DNA from: Epiperipatus broadwayi
Lineage: Eukaryota; Onychophora; Udeonychophora; Euonychophora; Peripatidae
DNA length: 64,000 nt
Assembly: GCA_028023455.1 (NCBI GenBank)
Contig: JAQFVV010000185.1
Coordinates: 2,309,239-2,373,238, forward strand
Direction of reading: 5' to 3'
Below, one piece after another: positions 36,664 to 48,400 of the stretch. The notes below the pieces were generated by a model, which worked only from the letters and a program-made list of their open reading frames with translations, had not been told where the DNA came from and ran no database searches. The translations under genes were made by a program, and so were the position numbers. The stretch's first letter is position 1. Each line of letters opens with the position of its first letter.

Positions 36664-38659
36664 TTGTATTAAAATTTGTTTTTTGGCTAGTATCATAGTT
36701 TTATATAAAAATCTATTTTATTTATAATTACTAGTATAGCATTAAGCAGTATTTAATATATGTGTCAAGCTACACAGATTTCTCAATTGAAGTATAAATG
36801 CTCATTTTATTAGATTTAAATTTGTTTGATATTTTGTCCTAAAAGTTTTTTCTTCTTTTTTTTATTTATAATTATTAATATTTAATGGAAAAACTATATT
36901 TTCTAATGATTAAATTCAATTTATATAAATAAAACAAAACACAGAGATCATCAATGTGTAAACAGAATAAATGTATTATAAACATTAATAGCCAAGATGA
37001 ACCAGCACCAGGTTCATGACAATCAACTTATTAAAATAAAAAAAGCCAATATTTAACAAACTATGCTCAGTTTCACATTCAAAATATTATTAGAATTAGT
37101 AGTATGCTATGTATTCTTAAATATGTAATCATATGATTCATTGTATATAATTAATGTTAATTATCTGAGGGCAATAGTCATGTGCAGATCTTTTATCATG
37201 CCAAAAAAAAAAAAAACAGAGTTAAATTAAAAATTATATTTAGATTTTTTATTCTTTTGTTGAACTTTATTCATCATAAAATACATGGAGCTTTTAAAAA
37301 GTTCACTTACACAAGTAAATATTTAAAAAAATAGCCGCATATTTTTAAATAATAAAATACTAATTTTTTTAATGATTATTGCAAATACAACTTGGATTTA
37401 GAAGTTAAAATATAACTTTAAAAAAGATAGCAGTTATTATTATACAAAGACCTTAGTCAATGAACCCACTTGTGAATAGAAATATATTCATATTATTGCA
37501 CTTCTACTTGAAGATATATGAGAAAACATTACTGCTAGTAATTGAATATCCCGACACATTTAAAATAAAATGTTAAATAAAAATACTTTATTAATTTCAA
37601 CACTATTCCTCCCATTTTTGAGATATTGGTCTTTGAAAAAATTTATAAACAATGTCTTGGATATCAAATGATTATATAGATTGATTAAGCCAATTAAAAG
37701 CAAAAAAAAAAAAAAACTGGAATTTTATATTTTTGTCTCCAAAATATAATAAAAATTTAGTATTCATATCAATTTAAAGGATGAGCTACAAAGTTTCTTA
37801 ATGATTTGACTATAAAATATAAAGAGTAGGTTTACTAATTAATACTAAAAAAGCTTAAGTGTTTTAACATTCAGCAGATAAAAAAATCAGTAACTTTTTA
37901 CCTTGAATGGTTATTAACTTGGGGATTTAAATATCTTATTAGTTTCTAAACATCACATGATCATAAATATTAAAATTTAACACAAATGTCAATTTGATGT
38001 TGTTGCTACATTCAATAAATTAAAAAACAAGCTATACTATCACAGTGATATAACTATTTCAATTAAATTAGTTGCTTATATGGCAGCTTTTCTTTCAAAT
38101 TTGTGGCATAAACAAGAGACATGGATCTTCTATTAATATAAATATAAATTATAAAAATATAAATATTAATTATACTAATATAAATATTAATATGAAGGCA
38201 TAAAAATTTCATTTAAAAATGATCCATAATATTCTACTAAAGTTGATAGGACTTGAAAGAATGATCACAATAAAAAATGCAAAGAAAGAAGACTATACTT
38301 CAACAATGCGTTTGTTGAAAAGATGTGACTGTGAATACAATGCTATAGGTAGGTGGGTCAGACAATAAGTTGAATTATTTTTCTTGACATGCAAAACGTT
38401 ATATAGGACCTAAGATAGAAAATAAACCCGCTAATTAATCATTATCATGGCACATTAATTTATTTGTACAGTTTATATTTTCGTATTCTTTAAAATTATT
38501 TTTAGATATTTTATTCGTCAAATATATATTACAGCTTGCCTCTTTTTAAAAGTCACACTTTTTATGTATTTATTTATTTATTTTGTCTTGCTTTCTATTT
38601 ATCCTTCTTCAAAAGTTATAATGGCCATATTCGTTTATAAGTTGTGCCAATGATATATA
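36664..38659. other. Gene-free stretch
   Basis: No supported gene or structured repeat. Confidence 0.5.
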
Positions 38660-38795
38660 TTAAATTCATAAGCACCTTATTAAATATATTTATAATTAGA
38701 AATTTTCACAAAAGTAAAATCAATTCATAAATTCATAAGCACATTATTAAATATATTTATAACTAGAAATTTTTACAAAAGTAAATCAATAACCA
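38660..38795 (+). repeat. Two-copy tandem repeat, about 75 bp
   Basis: AAATTCATAAGCAC, TTATTAAATATATTTATAA and TAGAAATTTT.CACAAAAGTAAA appear twice in a row with few differences. Confidence 0.88.
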
Positions 38796-41089
38796 CAAGA
38801 TGTTTACATGTTAGCCAACATTTTTATAAATTAATAAATGATAAAAGAAACAATTTTTTAAGCGCTAATTACAAAATAAAAATATTGCCACCGGCTTATT
38901 CCGGAATGTAATTTTAAAAAAAATGCTAAACGGGTATCATTTTGAAAATTGCTTTAATACATAATGATTAAAAACAGAAAATGAAACAAACACTATTAAG
39001 CTAAATTATCAAAACAACATTTAAAAACTAATGAAATTATATAATAAACGGATCCTTTTTTATGTATATAATGCAATAATTTGTAATTCTTGTTTATTAT
39101 TTATTTAAACAAAATCAAATAATATCTTTAAGTAGTGTTTACTAAAATAATTTATGAACTAAACATTAAAACGTAAAGTGTATATATAAAAATAACTGCT
39201 AAAATTTGAGAAATAAATATTGAAGAAATGATTGTGTTTAAAATATCAAAACGTATATTAATTTTGATTATAATGATTTGTCCACGTAAAGTTTTGAATG
39301 CTTGTAATAAAAACACACATTTTATTAATTCACATATATATACCCTAATGTAATTAATCTTTTTAATATATGCATGCTCTATATGAATGTGTGAAGATGT
39401 AGAATTGAAATCGCTAGACACAATACACACACCCAGATATTATTAGCTGTTTTAATTTTATAGCTGTCCGCATTAATAATACCAATGATTTTCAAAAATC
39501 CCATACTATCGTTATGAATATTTAATCCTGAAATTAAATATATGATGACTTATGAAAGAATTTCTGTCAATGTAAACTATTGTGCTGAAGCTAAGATGTG
39601 CATATGTAGTATAATTTTTTGCACATTTCAGTATTTAAAACCAGGTGTGAGATTAATTATTTATTAAAATATCAAATACAAACGGTATCATTAAATTATG
39701 TTCCGTGATGTCTATGGCAAATGCAATTATTGTATGCCAGTCAAGGAATAATAAAGCAATGAATCACACATCTATGATTTTTAATGTTTCAGTACTACTG
39801 CTGAAATCTGGAATAAAATTAACTTTAACTATATTTTGTCATATACCTACACATTTATGTTGGTGATAATGAATATTAAAGTATATACGTGCACGTTTCG
39901 TACAAGTCATAAATTATACATCTGCATTATGATATTCAAAATTCATCAATATATGTACTCCATGCACATTAGATCTTTATCTTTTTTTATGATAATCTAA
40001 ATGGATGATTTCTTAGTACTGAATATTGTTTGTTTTAAAGGGTAAAACTTATAAGATTATTAGAGTTGATATGAATTCCAAAAAGCTATAGATCTATAAA
40101 ATTGAATACTTATAATCTGTTGCTCAATGTATCTTAATTTGAGTCAATAATCATGTAACCTAGCTTGAATTTTGATTCTTATACATTCATGGACCAACTG
40201 AATAATGAGTCAGATGTTGTCATCTACATCTATATTATGTGTAATCTTTATATTCAAAGAATATATAAAATATTAATACTATCTAAATGTCTATTTCTCA
40301 TAATAAATTAAATAAAATTAGGATTTTTTCAATACCAAAATTTATAAAAAGTGATACATAAATATTTCAACTAGCAATTGCATAATCGTCTATATAATGT
40401 TTAGAATTTTCGAATTTTTTCAATGTAACAGACGCCAGAAGTCATAGGAAAGTAATTCTCAAATGTGTTAACTAATAATTGCATAATCAATATTTTGCAT
40501 AATGAGAAATTGAATGCATTTTTTTATTATTTTCTTTTTTATTTTTTTATTTTATATATTGTTAAATAAATGTGTGTGTTTATTGATTTTATTAAAAAGT
40601 ATTTATTATTTTGCAAATAAACCCTGAAATTTATTTATTATATTTTATTTATACATCTGTGCATACTGGCCAGGTCAGATGCAGAGCTTCATGTCTCTAC
40701 ATGATCTGTCAAGTAGAAAGAAAATGCTAATAGGAATTGTTGATGTTCAAAAAGATGACATCTAGGTTCACATATCATGTAATTTAAGCAATATAAATTA
40801 AATTATTATATTCATGTAAACAATCAGAGATAATTTTATCTTTGTTGTTGCAAGAAAATTATTACTAATTAACAGTCCTGAGACTAAATAAATTTTCTCT
40901 ATTAATTCATATACAGGGGAGTCACAATCTGCACTATATTTTGTTTCAAGCCTCTTTATATACAAGTATGTATAACATATAATAGATCATGTTTTATTAA
41001 TAAACATTGATTATAATAGAATATGTGTTGTTTATTGAAGTGCAATATATACTACTTTTCTGTATGATATGCATATGATGTAGTTGCTT
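38796..41089. other. Gene-free stretch
   Basis: No recognizable coding or RNA feature on either strand. Confidence 0.5.
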
Positions 41090-41710
41090 TCATTTCAGTT
41101 ACAGATATTTAAAAATTTATGGTTATTTATTATTACATTTATTAAAGCTACTATTTTACCTATTATTCAGAAGTTGTTAAAAGTAAGACTTGTTTTTCAT
41201 CCTCTATATATGTTAATGATGATTTCAAACTAGTTAGTCTACACATAAATTACAACAATAGACAAAATTCACCCTATAATTCCAAAACTACATCAAAAAC
41301 CAAGCCTATATAACAACATAACTTAAAGGCAGAGTAATATTATTCTGTCTATCGTAGTTTTTGATGTCACATAATTTGGTGGAAGATTTTTACTTCCATT
41401 TCAATTGCAGATATTTAAAAATTTTATGATTATTTATCATATTTATTAAAACAACTATGTCATCTAATATTCAAAGCTTGTTAAAAATAAGACTCATTGT
41501 TCATCTGCCGTATACTTTAATGGGGATTTCAGATTATTTAGTCTCTACATAAATTAAAACACTAGATAAAATGTATCCTGTAATTTCAAAACCACCTCAA
41601 AAACTAAGCTTACATATTAACATAGATTAAATATCAAGTAATATTAGGCTGACTTTCATTGTTATTGATATCACATAATTCACTGGGAGATAACTATTTC
41701 CATTTCAATT
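41090..41710 (+). repeat. Tandem duplication, about 307-bp units
   Basis: Unit 1 begins CATTTCAGTTACAGATATTT at 41090 and unit 2 CATTTCAATTGCAGATATTT at about 41397. The units stay collinear through AGTCTACACATAAATTA, ATTCCAAAACTACATCAAAA and GATGTCACATAATTTGGTGG. A partial third unit may start at 41699. Confidence 0.9.
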
Positions 41711-42649
41711 ACAATTCGGTAGGAGATAATTACTTATATTTTAATTACATATAAAGATTATATTATATCCCAAATTTTAGAAAATAATAATAATTAGTAA
41801 TAACGTATTGACAATTCCCATTTATATATATATATATTATTAAACGTGGATTCGGATTCCCTTATACATTCATTGAAGCAATAAGAATAATAAAAAATAA
41901 ATAAGTGGCAACATGTTTGACTTTCTTTACTTCTAAATAATCTCTGGATCATATTCTTTTTTCAAAAAATAACTTTGTTTCTTAAACAAATATAATAATT
42001 TTGCTATCAAGAAATTAAAATCTCTCTAATTAGTTTGATGTTTTAAGTCTATATCAAATTCATAAAATATTTTATTATCCAAAATGCTGCACATCAGATT
42101 TGGAAAGGATAATAAAAAAATAATAAAATTTACAATTCTTTCAAAATAAACAAGAATATTTTTATTATAACAGAAAAAAATTGATTGCAACTTAAATCAG
42201 TTGCTTTATAAAGCTGCATAGTCAAAAAGTTTAATGTAAAAATTCTGATTAAATAATTAGTGAATTTATATGATTTCCATGTGTGTAAATGTATATTATT
42301 AGTTATAATATAGGTGTAATTTAAGCACACTGGTTTAACAAATTAAATTGAAATAAATGTTTATGTTAACCCTTTTAGAATTGTCAAAGGGTTGAAAATT
42401 TGAAGAAATAATTTGACTTTTCTTTAGTAAATTGAATAGAAACTCTAAATATATTATTAAAAATTATGAAGACAAAAAATTGAAAAAGTTATAGATAATT
42501 TTCAAAGTGTACACATGAACTTTTTCCTCTATCATTACCATAAATAAAATTAAAAAAATTATTATAGAATTATTTATAAAATAGTTTCAGGAATGAAGTA
42601 AATATACATGAAAAAATATGTTGTGAAAAAAAATATATATTAAATCAGG

Positions 42650-42900
42650 TCATTAAATCTAGATAGAGGTGTTTTTTTAAAAAAAAAATATTCTGATATA
42701 AATAAATACAGATTTGATTGTGTGTTGAGTTGAAAAAAAACCTAAAACATAAAATGAAAACATGAAATATAAAAAAATCTAGATAGAGATATTTTTTTGA
42801 AAAACATTGTAATATAAATAAATATAAACATGATAAGGTCTAAGGAATTTAAAACAAACCAAAAACATATTATGTAAACATGAAATATAAAAAAATCTGA
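42650..42900 (+). repeat. Tandem duplication, about 122-bp units
   Basis: AATCTAGATAGAG(G/A)T(G/A)TTTTTTT through AAACATGAAATATAAAAAAA occurs twice, near 42655-42777 and 42778-42899. Confidence 0.88.
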
Positions 42901-43143
42901 AAAGTAAAATGACATTAATTTAATCTAAATCATGGCCCAATAAAAGGCAGTGCAGAATTATTTCATGTAAATAAAAAAACCACTGATTAAAAATAGTCTC
43001 CCTGAGAATAGCTTCAGATTATTGTGGTTTGCTGAGTGATTTAAAGTAGTTTTAATACTGCATACCCTTGAGCAATTATGATAACACTAGTTATCAAAAG
43101 ACTATTTATCATGAGTGGCTAAAAAATTTATCCAGACTGGTCA

Positions 43144-43169
43144 ATATATATATATATATATATATATAT
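43144..43169. repeat. (TA)n microsatellite
   Basis: A short TA run flanked by CTGGTCAATA and TTATACTGGTCG. Confidence 0.9.
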
Positions 43170-43559
43170 TATACTGGTCGAAACCCACCACCACCGCAAG
43201 TCAAATCGGATTCAAACTCAGCTTAACCAAAACTGAATTCAAACCCAACTTAACAGCTCAGATAGCAGAAATCGACGGCACAGTGCTATGCACCAAGAAC
43301 TAGTTCAACGGTTGGTGAGGACTAGAGACCCTTGCACTGACACGAATATCTAATAATTAATTACTTGGAATACTTTTTAAATCAAATCATATGTATGTTC
43401 GGGTTGCCAACACAGATAGCGGGTATGAACATTTAAATAATTATAAAAAGAATGATGAACTAAGAAACCAAGTATGTTAGAAATATTTAATAATAATAAT
43501 AATTTGTTTTGTTCAATAAAATATAGATTGCATTAGTTACCTCTAGTCTTTAAAATAAT

Positions 43560-45160
43560 TTATAAATATAATAAGAGTGGCGGTCCTTATCATATGCCAA
43601 CAAGTATTACACAACATGGGATTCTATGTCTATGCCCCCAACGAGAAATATAAAGGCAGATAAAGGTATTCATTAAGAACGGAAATGATTGTTCTAATTT
43701 TATTACGGTGGAATGTGAGATTTATTTTCACATTCGGAAATCTATTCATGAAGAGCAAAACATATTTTAAGGCATAACTTTAATCTTGATTTGAAAACTG
43801 ATTTAAACTAAATATATTTGAGAATTGGTTCGACTTTAATTTAAATCACTTCATCACGAATTACGAGCACGGAGCGGGTTTACCGGAACAAAGATGCAAT
43901 GGTACTGACGAATTACAAGGCAGAGAGTAAAATTGAAAGATGATCGCTAGTCGATGATCGAAGTCCTATGGCGGCTTGCATTTGGCAAGTCTTACGCCCT
44001 TTGACTAATGAATCGGAAAGGAAGTACTTTCTTCCTCGAGAAATTTAAATAAGAGAATATGATCACCGACCAGCCTAACGGAGCGGAAGATGGCCCTACG
44101 TCAGCAACATTTGATAATGATGACTTGATAGTCATCGTTGAAAAATAAAACCCTTGTAGAATGCTCTACGTGATGACTTGACCAATTAATTAAAGTCAAA
44201 CGAGCTTTTATCGAACTATTTTAAAACATTTATAAACTATATTAATTATGCCCTAATATCGTGCCCTTCCTGAATATTAATTTAAAATACCAAAAGTGGA
44301 ATTAAAATACATTTAACCCTTTATCGATCCTTTTTGCAATAAAAACATTTAAGGTTATATTCGAATAAATATATATTAGTAGAACAAGGAATCAATATTT
44401 TAACATTTTGTGAGTATATAAACACTTGTAACTTAGGAGCTGGGGACATAGGTGAAAAATGGAGCTAATAGTTTATTATTAGCCAATTATAAAAATAATA
44501 AACATGTAATATTTTCTTTCGACTCGATGATTAATAGAACTTTCAAATTTAGTTCTAATGGGCGAGAATTACTATTTGAAATTAATATTATAATATTTGC
44601 ATGAGGCAAATAGAACAGAGGAGCTCATCGAGTTGAAAGATTATTGGCATATAATTTTTAAATAGCATTAATAAATCACACGATAAATACATATATATAT
44701 ATATAATATGTTAAACGAACCGCCAGGTAAGAAAAGAAAAAGTTTAAAGACTAGAGATTGAAAGAATTACAATATAAATTTATAGTAGCATTTTATAAAG
44801 ATTTTTATATTAAATAATAAAGAGCTCTTAAATAGAAGGAGTATAAAATAAAGTTTGAACTGGCCAGAAAGTTTAACGTTCATATCACCATTCCGTGCTT
44901 GTCCTTAAGTTACTCCTCCAAGTTGTTGAAACGTAGGCATCATTGGTTAACTACTGGAGTCGTATTTTAGTAGCTTTCATTATTTTAGCAGAATGATCGA
45001 TCCGGAAAACGGTTCAGCAGCTCCAGTGAAGATTCCTCGGGACTTTAGGAACCGTAGCCAGATCCCTGATGTTCTAGCCCTCTATCATGATGAAATACAA
45101 TTTTTATACACACAGAGTTCACTGCACTACTCTACAAAAAAAAACTAGTTTTTTTCTTTA
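43560..45160. other. CpG-retaining, less AT-rich block
   Basis: Compared with its surroundings this block has many CpGs, for example CGAATTACGAGCACGGAGCG near 43857 and CGCTAGTCGATGATCG near 43945. There are fewer homopolymers. It has no match to other repeats in the window. It could be a younger insertion such as an LTR and leader, or an unmethylated promoter region next to a short ORF at 44993. Confidence 0.45.
44993..45148 (+). CDS. Candidate short ORF or first exon, 51 codons, unknown
   Basis: ATG at 44993 opens a frame that starts MIDPENGSAAPVKIPRDFRN and continues SQIPDVLALYHDEIQFLY before ending at TAG (45146-45148). Composition is balanced and protein-like (Pro, Asp, Glu, Arg), unlike the Phe/Ile/Lys/Asn-rich random frames of this window. 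It lies at the downstream edge of the CpG-retaining block. I recognize no domain. It might be the beginning of a gag-like protein, a first exon, or chance. The frame is short and nothing continues it downstream, so confidence is low. Confidence 0.25.
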   Translation: MIDPENGSAAPVKIPRDFRNRSQIPDVLALYHDEIQFLYTQSSLHYSTKKN

Positions 45161-45258
45161 CTTTTTAGGGCTATATATCTACTGTTCACTGATGCCTCCG
45201 GCTAGCGCTCATTTTATTATCAATCTGGTTTTTTTTTTATAATTAGTTGTTTTCAGAA

Positions 45259-45427
45259 ACATTCCTTCGATAAGGCTTTCAAACTAATTTTTGAATTCCT
45301 TTCCTAATTAGAAAATGAATTCTTAAAGTCTGAAATGATTTTAATTAAAAATTGAATTCTTATCTTTTTTTTATTAATAAAACTTTACTGTTGTTTTTGA
45401 GAATTTGAAAGCCTTTGGAAGGAATGT
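45259..45427. repeat. Fold-back element, about 170 bp
   Basis: ACATTCCTTCGATAAGGCTTTCAAAC (45259-45284, given as outer arm) is complementary, with a small indel, to 45401-45427 (GAATTTGAAAGCCTTTGGAA onward). Inner copies of TGAATTC also pair loosely. Confidence 0.8.
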
Positions 45428-45820
45428 AGCTTTTAATCGCAAAACTTTACAAATTATTTAAAAGTAAAAAAAACAAGTATTCCCGACGCAATGAAACTTT
45501 CAAACAATTATATATATTTAATATTTACAAACATATATACGCACAATCCAGGCAATTTAATATATGTAAATTCATGAACATTTTATCATGAATTTTATTT
45601 AGAGAATTGATCCAATTTAAACTAAACTAATTAATTTTACTACGTATTTGAAACAAGTTATTCATTATGGAAATTAGCGTGGATTGAACGTATAAAGCCC
45701 CATTGCATCGGAAATTTAAGGTTAGTATTAGGGTAAATAACATGAAGCTAGGATCGAACTCAGATCCGACTGCTTCAATATATATATATATATGTATATA
45801 TGTAGATATATGGATAGATA

Positions 45821-45989
45821 TATTGAAGTCTGTATGAAAGAAGTGTATTATATATATATATATATATAAACACTTCTTTCATACAGACTTCAATGCAAAC
45901 AAATTTTCTTGAACTTCTTTATTTTCTTTGCAGTTTAAAGAAGTTTAAGAAAATTTGTTTTGCATTGAAGTGTATATGAAAGAAGTGTT
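45821..45989. repeat. Triple-copy fold-back repeat (+, -, +)
   Basis: ATTGAAGTCTGTATGAAAGA (45822 onward) is followed by its inverse at 45870-45896. That segment, 45871-45922, is in turn inverted at 45937-45989 (ending GAAGTGTATATGAAAGAAGTGTT). The same family appears in the tail at 17505-17570, linking it to the hammerhead-like repeat there. (TA)n runs separate or flank the copies. Confidence 0.88.
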
Positions 45990-46009
45990 ATAAGAAATAT
46001 ATATGATTA

Positions 46010-48040
46010 TATGAAGATATGCAAAGAAAGTGAAAAAGAAGGATAAGAGAATATAGTTCTGGCCAATATATCTGAACTATGAAATCATATTCAGAGATAA
46101 ACATTAATGTTGCATTAATTATAACAATGCCTGCTTTTAACAATAAAACCATGCCATAGGTAAAGAAAAACTCTTCCATAAAACCTACTGTATACACTAA
46201 TTATAACTGCCCATAACTTAAAATAATATGATCCTAAGATCTAGGTGCAGTGCTCTCAGATCCAAAGCTCCTCACTGACAAATGCCACAAGCCAGAAACT
46301 AGTCTGGGATATTGGATGAGTAGGCATTAGATAGGGATTTTATGCACAAGTCTTTTGGCATCCATTGATTACTGGTTGGCACTGGGTGGCACTACTGTAT
46401 GGAGAGTTTTGCCTTGTTTAAAAGAATAATCACAATTAGGACTGAATATTGCAAACATATTATATCTGCAGAAAACCATGATTTAAAATTTTAAAACTTG
46501 AAAATTTTAAGACAATTTTATTATAGTAAGATCTTGTCATTATATTTATTCACAAAACCTTAAGTTTTAATATTTATTATTATTTTTTTATTGTAAATAA
46601 ATTATGTCTCCTTATTTTTTATTAACCAGTTTTCTTTTATTTGGATTTATGAATTTATTCCAAGACTGTACCATTACATCTACCACTGAGAAATTATGCA
46701 ATCCACTGATGACATACAGTTATAATGATAGTAATTTAAAATGATGCTTAGTAGTATTAAGATAAGTAAGCTTTCTATTTAGAAAGCTTGATCTATGAAG
46801 ATTAATTTTAAACTAAATTTAGAAAAAAAAATACTTTGGGGAATATTTCCATTTAACTTAAACTGCAGTGCGGTTTTTGATCATCATTACAGTAGTGATT
46901 ACATTTAATATATACATATGATTTTGTTAACCACTTCTAATTATTTATACTTATCCCATTTAAATCTGTTACATTATATATAATTGTGTACGGTGCTTCA
47001 AAATAAAGAAACAGTTACTAACACTAAAATTTATTTACATTTTTTTTAAAATCATGTTTCCATACATTGTTCAAAAGAAAAAAAAGTCTGCTCACATATC
47101 ATAAAATTTGTGAATTTTAATGATTATTTTTTTTGTTTATTTATTTACATTTTGTTTGTTTGTTTACATTTTTCTTTGGGTATTACATAATGGAAGTTAT
47201 GGAATTAAATACAATGTAATTCACAGCTACACTATAACAACTCATTTGTTCTGAATGCAGTCAGAATAAAAGAACACAACTCAGGTCAAAATAGCTATTA
47301 TATAAGGTAACAGATAAAAACCTTCAGTCTGTCAATTAGTAATTTATGGTTATTTGGCAGCAACAAAGATAAAGTTATCACTGGTTATTTTTATGGATAT
47401 AAAGTCTTAATTTCCATTGTTTACATCATATTAAATCCATGAAAATATTTAACACCCTCATATATATATATATAAGGATAAGGATTGGATGTCTTAATTC
47501 TCACAGTTAATTAAGATTTTAAAAAAAAAGGGGGGGGGTGAAAGAAATTAGAAATCTTTTCTTCAGTATTTGTATGGTTTTGAATTATTTTTTATTATGA
47601 AAGGATAAACATCTTTTGATCAGTTAGGTATATATTTATTTACATAATTAAGCATTTGATGTGTGTTGCAATTATTTTCAATTTTCAAGCATCTTTTTGC
47701 ATTTTTTTTATCATTTTTGACAATTCTAAATTTAATATTTATTTAGAGTATTGAGAGGGCAATAATAGTAATGAATAAAAAAAGAATAGATAGAGGAATT
47801 ATTTTAAAATTATATTTGGAACAGTGTTAATAGCAGGTTGAATTAAAAGTATACATGTTAAACGTTATGAACCTTTATTCCACTCTAACGGATAAAGAAC
47901 AAAACTTTTTTCAACTTCAATTAATGAGAGTCTTTATAGATTACATTCAAAATATTAAGTAATATTTTGTAGATCATCTTTTATAATTGTAAACAATAGC
48001 GCAGTCATCAATAAACTGTAAATTTAAAAGCTAAGAAAAT
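46010..48040. other. Gene-free stretch
   Basis: 46200-46430 is less AT-rich but has no readable frame. A small perfect hairpin (AAGCTTTCTA with TAGAAAGCTT) lies at 46768-46790. An A-run followed by nine G at 47520-47538 stands out. Confidence 0.5.
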
Positions 48041-48043
48041 GAT

Positions 48044-48400
48044 TATATTTATATATTGGATTATTTCCATTATCTAATATTAAATGTATTTAGAAAAAAA
48101 AAAACCTTTATTAAAATTTTTTATTACATTCATCTGTTAGTAATAGCACACAAGTTAATATATGCACAACGTAGTATTATTCTCCCCTCTTCTTCAAGTG
48201 TTTCTGCTCTGACTAGTGACAGTATAGGAATCGAACCTGTGCCATTAAGTCTTGAATATTAAATTTTAAGTTAATACTGTAACCAAAATAAAGTTATTTT
48301 TTAAAGACATTCAATACTTAATATTAGATGATGGAAATAATCCAACATGTAAATACAATTAAAATATCATCATCATAAATCTTTAGAAAAACACTAAGAA
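48044..48400 (-). mobile_element. Long-TIR element with a tRNA-like core, copy 2 (inverted core)
   Basis: TIRs 48050-48115 and 48285-48351 share TTGGATTATTTCCAT(T/C)ATC and the Ctttattttg-like inner part. In between, GGAATCGAACC (48227-48237) is a canonical B box on the minus strand (GGTTCGATTCC), followed on that strand by TATACTGTCACTAGTCAG. This matches TGAATACTGTCACTGTGCAT next to the B box of the 33.0-kb copy. The core is thus in the opposite orientation. The right end CATCATAAATCTTTAGAAAA matches the other copies. Confidence 0.72.
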
